Below, one piece after another: positions 1-7,009 of a stretch of 14,932 bases of DNA. The position numbers were made by a program, and so were the translations under genes. The number at the start of each line of letters is the position of its first letter. The first letter of the stretch is position 1. Source of the DNA: CAYZFD01 sp964477735 (GTDB lineage Bacteria > Bacteroidota > Bacteroidia > Flavobacteriales > Flavobacteriaceae); contig CAYZFD010000035.1 of the NCBI GenBank assembly GCA_964477735.1, forward strand, positions 1-14,932. Reading direction: 5' to 3'. The notes under the pieces are model-generated. The model was not told the DNA's origin, did not search any database, and saw nothing but the letters and a program-made list of their open reading frames with translations.

Positions 1-1224
1 TGGGCAGCCATTGCACTGACACATCATCCGCTTTTTGAGGTTGATACGTTGAATCAAAAACTGATCCCCTCACATCTTGATGAAATCTTACTGCACCATT
101 TAGGAAAAACGGCCGAAATATTGGTGTTTTTGTTGGGGGCGATGACCATCGTTGAAATCATCGATTATTTTGACGGTTTTTCAACCATAAAAAACTTCAT
201 CAAAACAACGAGTAAAAAAAGAATGCTGTGGATCTTTTCGTTCCTGGCATTTATACTTTCTGCCATCATAGACAATCTCACAGCAACCATTGTTTTAATT
301 ACAATATTGCAAAAAATAGTTCACCAAAAAACAGATCGGCTTTGGTTTGCAGGACTCATCATTATTGCTGCAAACGCTGGTGGAGCCTGGTCTCCCATTG
401 GTGACGTCACCACTACCATGCTTTGGATTGGAGAAAAAGTGACCACTTTCGAATTGGTTAGACATTTGCTAGTTCCTTCCCTAATTTGCATGGTTGTTCC
501 GTTGCTTATTGCCTCTCGTATGTCCATTTTTCAAGAGCAGTTTGAAGCGATTTCTCAAGAAAACAAAAGCGTTGGCTCACCATATGGCAGCAAGATGCTT
601 TATTTGGGGTTGGGGGCGATTGTCTTTGTACCCGTTTTTAAAACCATCACCCACCTACCCCCCTATGTGGGCATGATGCTTTCTTTAGCCATTGTAGCCA
701 CATTTGCAGAAATCTATAGTCGCAGTAAAATATCACTCACCAATGTTGACTTAGAAGCCGAAAAAGCCGCACACCACAGCCCTGTTCACCACTCACTTTC
801 AAGGATAGAAATGCCTAGTATTTTATTTTTCTTGGGGATTTTGATGGCCGTAGCCGCCTTAGAATCTATGGGCTTATTGTTTGAATTTGCTCAAGGTATG
901 AACCAAACCATTCCAAATACAGACATTGTGGTGATGCTCCTAGGAGTAGGTTCAGCTGTGATAGACAACGTTCCTTTGGTAGCTGCCAGTATGGGTATGT
1001 TTGCCGAACAACTCGACAATCCATTATGGCACTTTATTGCCTTCTCAGCTGGAACAGGGGGTAGCATGCTCATCATTGGTTCAGCTGCAGGGGTTGTGGC
1101 TATGGGAATGGAAAAAATTGACTTCTTTTGGTATCTCAAAAAAATAAGCTGGTTGGCTTTTCTGGGATTCCTCTCTGGCGCCATAGCATTTGTACTCATA
1201 AGAGATCTTGTTATTGGTGGATGA
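1..1224 (+). CDS. nhaD: Sodium/proton antiporter NhaD, 5'-truncated by the window edge
   Basis: The frame is open from base 1, so the true start lies upstream; 407 codons are visible and the protein is missing only its N-terminal part. NhaD antiporters of the ion transporter superfamily sit in the inner membrane and exchange Na+ (or Li+) for H+. Visible support: a DNLTATIV motif (D at window codon 91) in one hydrophobic segment, a strongly NhaD-like AGGAWSPIGDVTTTMLW stretch around codons 126-142, and a second acidic DN pair (IDNVPL, D at codon 322) in the other half. The paired DN motifs within hydrophobic helices fit the inverted-repeat fold of this superfamily. Many further hydrophobic segments run to the C-terminus. 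The TGA stop overlaps the folC ATG (ATGA), suggesting cotranscription and possibly translational coupling. A TTG at 49 could be read as a start, but the family-like sequence continues upstream of it. Confidence 0.93.
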   Translation, partial: WAAIALTHHPLFEVDTLNQKLIPSHLDEILLHHLGKTAEILVFLLGAMTIVEIIDYFDGFSTIKNFIKTTSKKRMLWIFSFLAFILSAIIDNLTATIVLITILQKIVHQKTDRLWFAGLIIIAANAGGAWSPIGDVTTTMLWIGEKVTTFELVRHLLVPSLICMVVPLLIASRMSIFQEQFEAISQENKSVGSPYGSKMLYLGLGAIVFVPVFKTITHLPPYVGMMLSLAIVATFAEIYSRSKISLTNVDLEAEKAAHHSPVHHSLSRIEMPSILFFLGILMAVAALESMGLLFEFAQGMNQTIPNTDIVVMLLGVGSAVIDNVPLVAASMGMFAEQLDNPLWHFIAFSAGTGGSMLIIGSAAGVVAMGMEKIDFFWYLKKISWLAFLGFLSGAIAFVLIRDLVIGG

Positions 1225-2438
1225 GTCGGTACAATCAAACCCTTAATTGGCTGTTTGATCAGCTGCCCAATTTTCAACAAAACGGAGCAACAGGATACAA
1301 GAGAATTGGGCTGGAAAGCATCCAAAATCTCGCAAACTACCTCAAAAACCCTGAGTGCAAATTCCCATCTATTCATGTAGCAGGAACAAATGGCAAAGGC
1401 TCTACCAGCCACCTATTGGCATCTGTGCTCATGGAGGCAGGATATAAAGTGGGACTTTACACCTCACCGCATCTAAAAGACTTTAGAGAACGTATTAAAA
1501 TCAATGGCATTCCCATTACAAAAATAGAAGTGGTTAATTTTATAGAGCACCATCGGCCTTTTTTTGAACAAAATCTCTGTTCATTTTTTGAAATGACCGT
1601 CGGAATGGCCTTCGATTATTTTGCTAAAAAAAACGTGGACATCGCCATCGTGGAAGTAGGACTTGGAGGTCGGCTCGACGCCACAAACATCCTCAGACCC
1701 ATCTTATCTATAATCACCAATATTGGGCTAGATCACCAAAGGTTTTTAGGAAACACAAGGGCGCAAATCGCAGCAGAAAAGGCTGGGATTATAAAACCTC
1801 AAACACCTGTTGTCATTGGCGAAAAGGATATTGAGACCCAAGTCATATTTGAAAAACTATCACAAGAAAATGAAGCGCCCCTCATTTGGGCCCAAGACAT
1901 TGTCGAAAACGTTTGGCCTTCTGGCCTTAAGGGCTGGTATCAAAAAGAAAATACAAAACTCGTTCAAGCCGTAACCCAACAACTGACCTCCTTTAAAATC
2001 TCTGAAGAAAGCCTTAAAAATGGCTTACTAAAGGTGGTTCAAAACACGGGGCTGATGGGACGTTGGCATAGTTTAGGCTCTTCTCCCACCATCATTGCCG
2101 ATGTGGCCCATAATAAAGAAGGAATTTTGTGGACTATGAAACAAGTTGCCCATGAATCTTTTAACCAACTCCACATTGTTTTTGGTGTAGTCGCTGATAA
2201 AGACTTACTCGAAATTTGCACACTCCTACCCAAAACGGCTCAATATTATCTATGCGCACCAAAATTACCCCGCGCCTTAGACCTAAAATCTCTAAAACAA
2301 ATTTTTGACTCCCATGGTTTTAAAAGCAACGCTTATGGGTCTGTCATCGAAGCATTTGAGACTGCAAAAAAACATGCCCACTCCACAGATTTCATCTATG
2401 TTGGGGGGAGCACCTTCGTTGTGGCAGAAATTTTATGA
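1221..2438 (+). CDS. folC: Bifunctional folylpolyglutamate synthase / dihydrofolate synthase
   Basis: A Mur-ligase-family enzyme of the cytoplasm that adds glutamate to dihydropteroate and to reduced folates using ATP. The 405-residue product has the FolC hallmarks in order: P-loop GTNGKGST at residues 55-62, YTSPHLKDFRERI at about 80-92, VEVGLGGRLDATN at 144-156, and ITNIGLDHQRFLGNT at 165-179. EKAGIIK follows, with K187 matching the carbamylated lysine of the family. The C-terminal domain carries DVAHN at 294-298 and ends in GGSTFVVAEIL. ATG 1221 was chosen because the protein then begins directly at the family's N-terminal helix (YNQTLNWLFDQLP) and overlaps the nhaD stop by 4 nt; an in-frame ATG at 1128 lies deep in nhaD and would add unrelated residues. 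Length is normal for the family. It is the last gene of its transcription unit before the tRNA. Confidence 0.95.
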   Translation: MSRYNQTLNWLFDQLPNFQQNGATGYKRIGLESIQNLANYLKNPECKFPSIHVAGTNGKGSTSHLLASVLMEAGYKVGLYTSPHLKDFRERIKINGIPITKIEVVNFIEHHRPFFEQNLCSFFEMTVGMAFDYFAKKNVDIAIVEVGLGGRLDATNILRPILSIITNIGLDHQRFLGNTRAQIAAEKAGIIKPQTPVVIGEKDIETQVIFEKLSQENEAPLIWAQDIVENVWPSGLKGWYQKENTKLVQAVTQQLTSFKISEESLKNGLLKVVQNTGLMGRWHSLGSSPTIIADVAHNKEGILWTMKQVAHESFNQLHIVFGVVADKDLLEICTLLPKTAQYYLCAPKLPRALDLKSLKQIFDSHGFKSNAYGSVIEAFETAKKHAHSTDFIYVGGSTFVVAEIL

Positions 2439-2453
2439 ATTGCAAAAAAAATG

Positions 2454-2484
2454 TTTGTAAATCGAAAAAACGCATCTATATTTG
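2454..2484 (+). promoter_or_regulatory. Bacteroidota-type promoter of tRNA-Val
   Basis: TTTG at 2454-2457, a 19-nt spacer, and TATATTTG at 2477-2484. This matches the Bacteroidota sigma-A consensus (TTTG at -33, TAnnTTTG at -7) in both elements and in spacing. The -7 box ends 12 nt before the first base of the mature tRNA, so the 5' leader would be only a few nucleotides. It is the best promoter match in the window. Confidence 0.8.
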
Positions 2485-2496
2485 CATCCTCTTTTA

Positions 2497-2571
2497 GGGC
2501 GCTTAGCTCAGTTGGTTCAGAGCACTTGGTTTACACCCAAGGGGTCGGGGGTTCGAATCCCTCAGCGCCCA
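2497..2571 (+). tRNA. tRNA-Val (anticodon TAC)
   Basis: A complete cloverleaf can be folded by eye. The acceptor stem GGGCGCT (2497-2503) pairs with AGCGCCC (2564-2570), with discriminator A at 2571. The D stem is GCTC (2506-2509) with GAGC (2520-2523). The anticodon stem CTTGG (2525-2529) pairs with CCAAG (2537-2541) around loop TTTACAC, giving anticodon TAC at 2532-2534, which reads GTA and other valine codons. The T stem GGGGG (2547-2551) pairs with CCCTC (2559-2563, one G-T pair) around TTCGAAT. The CCA tail is not encoded. It stands alone, with its own promoter and terminator. Confidence 0.97.
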
Positions 2572-2581
2572 CAACGATCAC

Positions 2582-2610
2582 AATCCCGATGCGATGCATC
2601 GGGATTTTTT
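2582..2610 (+). terminator. Intrinsic terminator after tRNA-Val
   Basis: A perfect 11-bp stem (AATCCCGATGC at 2582-2592 with GCATCGGGATT at 2596-2606) closes a 3-nt loop, followed by further T residues to 2610. It starts 10 nt after the tRNA and so ends a single-tRNA transcript. Confidence 0.85.
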
Positions 2611-2740
2611 GTTTTCATAAAAGTGAAAGTTTATTTCATTTCTACTAATCTAATTTGAAAACAAAAAATTGAGCACGCTGTGCTCAGGATTGTGTTTACG
2701 GGAGCAGTCAAAACGAGAATTTTTTTCTCTCAACCCCACA
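2611..2740. other. Gene-free interval with small hairpins
   Basis: No coding frame with family resemblance is visible. The interval contains a 7-bp hairpin (TGAGCAC at 2670-2676 with GTGCTCA at 2680-2686, loop GCT). A third GAGCA at 2702-2706 could pair instead with TGCTC at 2681-2685. A weak 5-bp hairpin, GAGAA/TTCTC, lies at 2715-2729. A short AT-rich motif TAATTTG at 2651-2657 resembles a -7 box with one base missing from its spacer. This could be a small RNA ending at the 2741-2769 terminator, or just leftover spacer; the sequence does not decide. Confidence 0.4.
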
Positions 2741-2769
2741 AAAAAAACCGCCAATTAGGCGGTTTTTTT
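2741..2769. terminator. Bidirectional intrinsic terminator
   Basis: A-rich CCGCC (2741-2752) pairs with GGCGG followed by seven T (2758-2769) around the loop AATTA, a 12-bp stem including A-T pairs. There is a T run on the 3' side of either strand. It lies 20 nt beyond the stop of the minus-strand COG1579 gene, whose operon it most likely ends; it would also stop rightward transcription from the tRNA region. Confidence 0.85.
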
Positions 2770-2789
2770 ATATCTGTTTTTAGATTTGA

Positions 2790-3569
2790 TTAAAGGGTTG
2801 AAAAAAGTTTTTCCATCTTTTCTTTTTCCTCGTCAGCCAATACTTTATCAACCAAAATACGCCCACTGTGTTCATCAGTAATGATTTTCTTTCTAGAAGC
2901 GATTTCGAGTTGCACTTGTGGCGGAATTGTGAAAAAAGATCCTGCAGAAGCCCCTCGCTCAACAGGTACTACGGCCAGGCCATTGCGCACATTTTGACGA
3001 ATTTTGGTGTAGGAGTTCACCAAGCGTTCTTCAATTGTTTTTCTGAAATCCTCCGATTTCTTCAACAGCGCATCTTCTTCTTTTTGAGTTTCGGCCATGA
3101 TGGCATCAAGCTCATCTTTTTTATGTTGCAAATGTGTGTTGCGCGCTTCTATTCTGGTTTGAGTTTCGGCCAAAGCCTCATTTTTTTGTTCGATAGAAGC
3201 TTTTAACTGCTTGATGTGCTTCTCAAACAATTGAATTTCGAGTTCCTGAAATTCAATTTCTTTTGTCAAGGACTCAAATGCTCGATTGTTTCTCACATTT
3301 TTTTGTTGCTCATTATATTTTTCGATCATCGATTTTGCACGCTCAATTCCATTTTTTTTCTCCTTGATGTCTAAATCGATTTGTTTCAATTCCTGCTGGC
3401 CTTTTTCGATTCGAGTTGATAAACCCGCAACCTCGTCCTCTAAATCTTGAACTTCGAGTGGCAACTCTCCCCTAACGGCCCTAATCTCATCGATACGGGC
3501 ATCGATAAGTTGTAAATCATATAACGCTCTTAGGCGTTCTTCTACTGTAGTTTCTGCTTTTTTGCTCAT
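2790..3569 (-). CDS. COG1579 coiled-coil protein of the C4 zinc-ribbon family, zinc ligands lost
   Basis: A 259-residue cytoplasmic protein. Residues of about 10-195 are highly charged with heptad-like spacing, a long antiparallel coiled coil. The last 60 residues align by motif with the C-terminal zinc ribbon of COG1579 (NGLAVVPVERGA.., IPPQVQLEI.., SGRILVD). In ordinary members the ribbon carries two CxxC pairs. Here those positions are S208, S211, D232 and S235, and the whole protein contains no cysteine, so it cannot bind zinc this way. The flanking ribbon residues are well kept, so this is not decay. The function is not established; a nucleic-acid-binding role has been suggested for the family. 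The ATG lies 2 nt after the Nif3 stop, and the pairing with Nif3 is common in Bacteroidota as far as I recall. Confidence 0.9.
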   Translation of the reverse strand: MSKKAETTVEERLRALYDLQLIDARIDEIRAVRGELPLEVQDLEDEVAGLSTRIEKGQQELKQIDLDIKEKKNGIERAKSMIEKYNEQQKNVRNNRAFESLTKEIEFQELEIQLFEKHIKQLKASIEQKNEALAETQTRIEARNTHLQHKKDELDAIMAETQKEEDALLKKSEDFRKTIEERLVNSYTKIRQNVRNGLAVVPVERGASAGSFFTIPPQVQLEIASRKKIITDEHSGRILVDKVLADEEKEKMEKLFSTL

Positions 3570-3571
3570 AC

Positions 3572-4666
3572 CTAAAAATACTTAACCGGATTGGTGTTGG
3601 CGTCTGATAAAACGATGGCAAAATTAGGGATTTTTTTTGTAAGGTAATCGAACATTTTTGATTTTATAGCGGCTTCGGTTTCATAGTGTCCCGCATCGAT
3701 CAGTAATATCCTGTTTTCTGCCTTAAAAAAATCGTGATATTTGAGATCCGCTGTAACCAAGGCATCCGCACCCTGACGCAGTGCTGCAGCGATAGAAAAT
3801 GCACCCGAACCTCCAAGAACCGCAACTTTTCGGATAGGTTTACCTAACAATTCTGAATGACGAATTGCGGGAGTGCTTAACCTTTCTTTAACATGCTTTA
3901 AAAAATCCATTTCGGTCATGGATTGTGGCAACAACCCAATCATACCCATCCCAACTTGGTTATATTTATTTTCCATTTTTACAACCTCATAGGATACTGT
4001 TTCATAGGGATGCGCCTCAAACAATGACTTTAAAACCTTAGCCCGTAAATGCTCTTGAAAACTTACATGGAGCTGAACTTCAGGAACAGATTCCCACTCT
4101 CCTGGCTTTCCTATAGTAGGGTTTGAGAACGGGTTCCCTCTAAAAGTTCCCGTTCCTTGATTCGCAAAACTACATCGATCATAATTTCCTAAAGCACCTG
4201 CACCTGCTGCAAACAAAGCCTCCCGAACTTTTTCTAAATCATTGACCGGCACATAGGTGGTGAGCTTATTTAGAATAACCGATTTTGGTAATAAGATGCT
4301 AGCGTTTTGAAGACCCAAACCTGAAGCCAAGGCATCATTCACACCCGTTGGGCAATTGTCTAATGCCGTATGCATGGCTATGATAGAAATCTGGTGTTGA
4401 ATGGCCTTTTCAACCACACGCTCCACATAATTTGAGCCCGTTAAGCTTTTAAGTCCATCGAAAATAATGGGATGAAAACAAACAATGGTGTTGCATTTTT
4501 TGTCAAGGGCTTCGTTCACAACTGACTCTAAACAATCTAAGGCCACGATTATGCCTGTGACTTCATTTTCAGGTCTGCCCACAATAATTCCAACATTGTC
4601 GAAAGATTCGGCATAGGCAAGCGGCGCCCAATCGTTAAGCAAATCCAATAAGACCTTGTTGTTCAT
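3572..4666 (-). CDS. Nif3-like dinuclear metal centre protein (YbgI/YqfO family)
   Basis: A 364-residue member of the Nif3/DUF34 family, which forms toroidal hexamers with a two-metal site in each subunit; the cellular reaction is unsettled. The two halves of the Nif3 domain are residues 1-125 and about 245-364. Visible site residues: FHPIIF (H65), HTALDN (H99, D103), and DAGHYETE (H327, E331). GGSGAF and ADLKYHDFF precede the last motif. Between the halves lies an inserted PII/CutA-like domain of about 100 residues (about 132-235), as in the longer YqfO-type members, which explains the length. F64 stands where many members have the first histidine of an HHP motif. It is the first gene of a two-gene unit with the COG1579 gene and has a -7-like box just upstream. 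Confidence 0.92.
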   Translation of the reverse strand: MNNKVLLDLLNDWAPLAYAESFDNVGIIVGRPENEVTGIIVALDCLESVVNEALDKKCNTIVCFHPIIFDGLKSLTGSNYVERVVEKAIQHQISIIAMHTALDNCPTGVNDALASGLGLQNASILLPKSVILNKLTTYVPVNDLEKVREALFAAGAGALGNYDRCSFANQGTGTFRGNPFSNPTIGKPGEWESVPEVQLHVSFQEHLRAKVLKSLFEAHPYETVSYEVVKMENKYNQVGMGMIGLLPQSMTEMDFLKHVKERLSTPAIRHSELLGKPIRKVAVLGGSGAFSIAAALRQGADALVTADLKYHDFFKAENRILLIDAGHYETEAAIKSKMFDYLTKKIPNFAIVLSDANTNPVKYF

Positions 4667-4676
4667 GTTTTTTTTT

Positions 4677-4684
4677 CAAAAGTA
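4677..4684 (-). promoter_or_regulatory. Candidate -7 box of the Nif3/COG1579 operon
   Basis: On the minus strand TACTTTTG fits TAnnTTTG exactly and ends 10 nt before the Nif3 ATG. No good TTTG is found 19-20 nt upstream, so the call rests on one element. If real, the 5' leader would be only a few nucleotides. Confidence 0.45.
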
Positions 4685-4770
4685 GGGGTTTTAACAGAAT
4701 CTGCATCTAATGTTGTCCTCATCACATGGTCAATGTCACTGGCTTAAGCTAAAAATATTATTTTAGTGGC

Positions 4771-5802
4771 ATGAAATTTTTGAAGATCCTCTTGAAGCCA
4801 TTAGGGTTGCTCTACGGACTTGTGATGAGCATTCGAAACAAGTGCTTTGATCTTCATATTTTCAAGGGCGAAAGTTATGACCTTCCTGTCATAGGAGTGG
4901 GAAATTTAAGTGTGGGTGGCACAGGGAAAACTCCCATGATAGCTTGGTTGTTAAAAAAGTTCTCTAACAACTATAACACTGCTGTGTTGAGCAGAGGTTA
5001 TAACAGAAAAAGTAAAGGCTATAAATTGGCTACCGAAAGCAGCACGGCTCTTGAAATAGGCGATGAAGCCTATCAACTAAAGCAAAGTTTTCCTCATGTT
5101 CAACTGGCCGTTTCTGAAAAAAGAATAGAGGGGATGCAAAAATTGCTTGCCCTACAAAACCCTCCTGAATTGGTTTTTCTTGACGATAATTTTCAACACC
5201 GGTGGGTGCGTGCCTCCTTTCAAATTTTGCTTACATCCTATAGCAATCCCTATTTCAACGATAGCGTTTTACCGGCCGGAAGGCTTCGGGAACCGAAAAG
5301 TGGGTCGATTCGTGCTCAAGCTATTGTGGTTACGAAATGTCCCGATAAATTAACTGGTTTTGATCGCATTCAGTTTAGGAACAATTTAGGATTATCAGCT
5401 CACCAATCCTGCTTTTTTACAGGGATTCGCTATGCTCAGCAACCCGCTGGAACTGACAAAAAAACTTTTGATGATTTTCAGGGGAGCTTGTTGGTTACTG
5501 GCATTGCAAATCCCAAACCTTTACTCGATTTTTTATCTAACAAAGGCATAAATATTAAGCATTTATCATTTCCCGATCATCACAATTTTTCGGCCAAAGA
5601 CCTGAAAAAAATTGAAAAATTGTCTGATGGAAAAGCTTTTCTAACAACCGAAAAAGATGCCGCTAGACTTGAAGATCTCGTTTCTAAAAATAGGATTTAC
5701 ACCATTCCCATTGAGCCTTACTTCCTTGATGACGAAAGCGCTTTTGTTGAAGTTTTGAATAAAGTGATTAGCGCTCCTACAGCTGTGCAACAAATTGTAT
5801 GA
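4771..5802 (+). CDS. lpxK: Tetraacyldisaccharide 4'-kinase (lipid A biosynthesis)
   Basis: The kinase phosphorylates the 4' position of the tetraacyldisaccharide-1-phosphate lipid A precursor at the cytoplasmic face of the inner membrane, using ATP. The 343-residue product begins with a hydrophobic membrane-associating segment (about residues 1-20), followed by Walker A GGTGKTP at 49-55. SRGYNRK at 74-80, GDEAYQL from 97 and LDDNFQHR at 137-144 follow; the DD pair 138-139 matches the catalytic acidic residues of LpxK. PAGRLREP and TTEKDAARL come later. Length is typical. It is transcribed divergently from the Nif3 operon (104-nt gap), and its 3' end overlaps the convergent M28 peptidase gene by 26 nt. 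TATTTTAG at 4759-4766 is a one-mismatch -7 candidate. The gene implies a Gram-negative outer membrane with lipid A. Confidence 0.96.
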   Translation: MKFLKILLKPLGLLYGLVMSIRNKCFDLHIFKGESYDLPVIGVGNLSVGGTGKTPMIAWLLKKFSNNYNTAVLSRGYNRKSKGYKLATESSTALEIGDEAYQLKQSFPHVQLAVSEKRIEGMQKLLALQNPPELVFLDDNFQHRWVRASFQILLTSYSNPYFNDSVLPAGRLREPKSGSIRAQAIVVTKCPDKLTGFDRIQFRNNLGLSAHQSCFFTGIRYAQQPAGTDKKTFDDFQGSLLVTGIANPKPLLDFLSNKGINIKHLSFPDHHNFSAKDLKKIEKLSDGKAFLTTEKDAARLEDLVSKNRIYTIPIEPYFLDDESAFVEVLNKVISAPTAVQQIV

Positions 5803-7003
5803 TTAAAGATCGTAATCCCTCAAAAGCATCCAATGACAAAGTGTTCACGCGATCGTTTGGATCGTGATAAGCAGGATTTCCGCCTAGTGTGTAGAGGTAA
5901 AAACATGGCACTCCTTTTTCATAAAAAAAACATTGATCGCTGTTGCAAGCAGGCTCTCTAGACTTTAATTTTTTCAAAAAGTGATGGGTTTTGTTTAAGG
6001 ACTTTAAGTGCTCAAACTGATCTGGAAAAGCGCTAGCATTAACCACGGTTGCGCCATCTTCCCCAGTCCCCACAATATCAAAATTCAACAAAAACTTAAT
6101 GTTCGACAAAGCAAAAGGCGTATGCTCAATAAAATATTTAGAGCCCAACAACCCCGCTTCTTCACCTCCAAAAGCCAAGAAAAGAATACTGTATTGGGTT
6201 GGATTTCGACTGAAGTGTTTTGCCAATGAGAGCAGTAGCGCAACACCACTTGCATTGTCGTTGGCGCCGGGAAATAAAGTTTTTCCCATACTCCCCAAAT
6301 GGTCATAATGAGCTGTGAAAACAATCAACGAATCAGACTCTTTTCCCTTTAAATAACCCCAAACATTTTTGGCAGATTGCTGAGGTTCAAAAACAGGTTT
6401 AAGGTCAATCTCAATTTCTTCTATTGCAGCATCTATAGCGCCTTTCCTAAGTTCAACAATAGCATAGGGCGCTTGTTCTTGCGAAACTGACCAATTCAAT
6501 TTTTCATCTGTTAGAAGCAAAACACCGGCGAGTTTTTGACGCATTATTTTGCGATGCCAAACAGCAGTTTCTTTTTCCCAAACCGCTTTATCAATCACTA
6601 ACCAATGATTCTTCAAAAATGTTTTATTTAGCGTCAAATTTTCTAAACCGATGACCCTATAAGTACCCTGTGCCGCTCCACTAGAGGGATGCACCAAAAA
6701 ATCTACAGCAGGTCGAATTTTTTTTCCATTGATTTTAAATCTAATTTTTTCTGGAAAAGTGTTCACTGCCATTTCAAAATTTTGAAAATAGCTGCTGCCT
6801 ATTGGAATTAATCCGCTTTTCTTAAATTCTTTGGCAATATAGTGGGCCGCTTTGTCGGCACCCTTTTCAACAAAAGACCGCCCATGCATGCGAGGGGCGC
6901 TTAGTTTTCGAATATGAAACATGGCCTCCTTTTGTGGTTGAGCAAACAATACATTAGAAGAAATCCAAAGAAGGCCTACAAAAAAAATATGGGGAAGTTT
7001 CAT
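5777..7003 (-). CDS. Secreted M28-family zinc metallopeptidase
   Basis: A 408-residue exported aminopeptidase-like protein. The N-terminus is a Sec signal peptide (hydrophobic core about residues 5-20, cleavage likely after LFA). Residues of about 100-205 are probably an inserted PA-type domain. The M28 catalytic domain follows with all expected ligands in place: TAHYDHLG (H232, D234), GANDN (bridging D249), GGEEAG (general base E281, ligand E282), FDIVG (D309) and YHDPNDR (H380). Proteins of this family usually remove N-terminal residues from peptides; the substrate here is unknown. The ATG lies 6 nt after the stop of the upstream porin gene, so the two are probably one operon. The stop codon lies inside the 3' end of lpxK, and no terminator is seen between them. 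Confidence 0.93.
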   Translation of the reverse strand: MKLPHIFFVGLLWISSNVLFAQPQKEAMFHIRKLSAPRMHGRSFVEKGADKAAHYIAKEFKKSGLIPIGSSYFQNFEMAVNTFPEKIRFKINGKKIRPAVDFLVHPSSGAAQGTYRVIGLENLTLNKTFLKNHWLVIDKAVWEKETAVWHRKIMRQKLAGVLLLTDEKLNWSVSQEQAPYAIVELRKGAIDAAIEEIEIDLKPVFEPQQSAKNVWGYLKGKESDSLIVFTAHYDHLGSMGKTLFPGANDNASGVALLLSLAKHFSRNPTQYSILFLAFGGEEAGLLGSKYFIEHTPFALSNIKFLLNFDIVGTGEDGATVVNASAFPDQFEHLKSLNKTHHFLKKLKSREPACNSDQCFFYEKGVPCFYLYTLGGNPAYHDPNDRVNTLSLDAFEGLRSLIIQFVAQL

Positions 7004-7009
7004 GGGGTC

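Noticed and set aside
1128..1220. Extended N-terminus for folC
   Set aside because: The extra residues are an out-of-frame reading of nhaD and have no family resemblance; ATG 1221 fits better.
891..1412. 173-codon minus-strand frame across nhaD/folC
   Set aside because: It lies opposite two well-supported genes and shows no recognisable motif; it is a shadow frame.
2451..2648. A 65-codon frame on + across the tRNA and terminator
   Set aside because: It simply translates tRNA-Val and its terminator; the cloverleaf explains the sequence.
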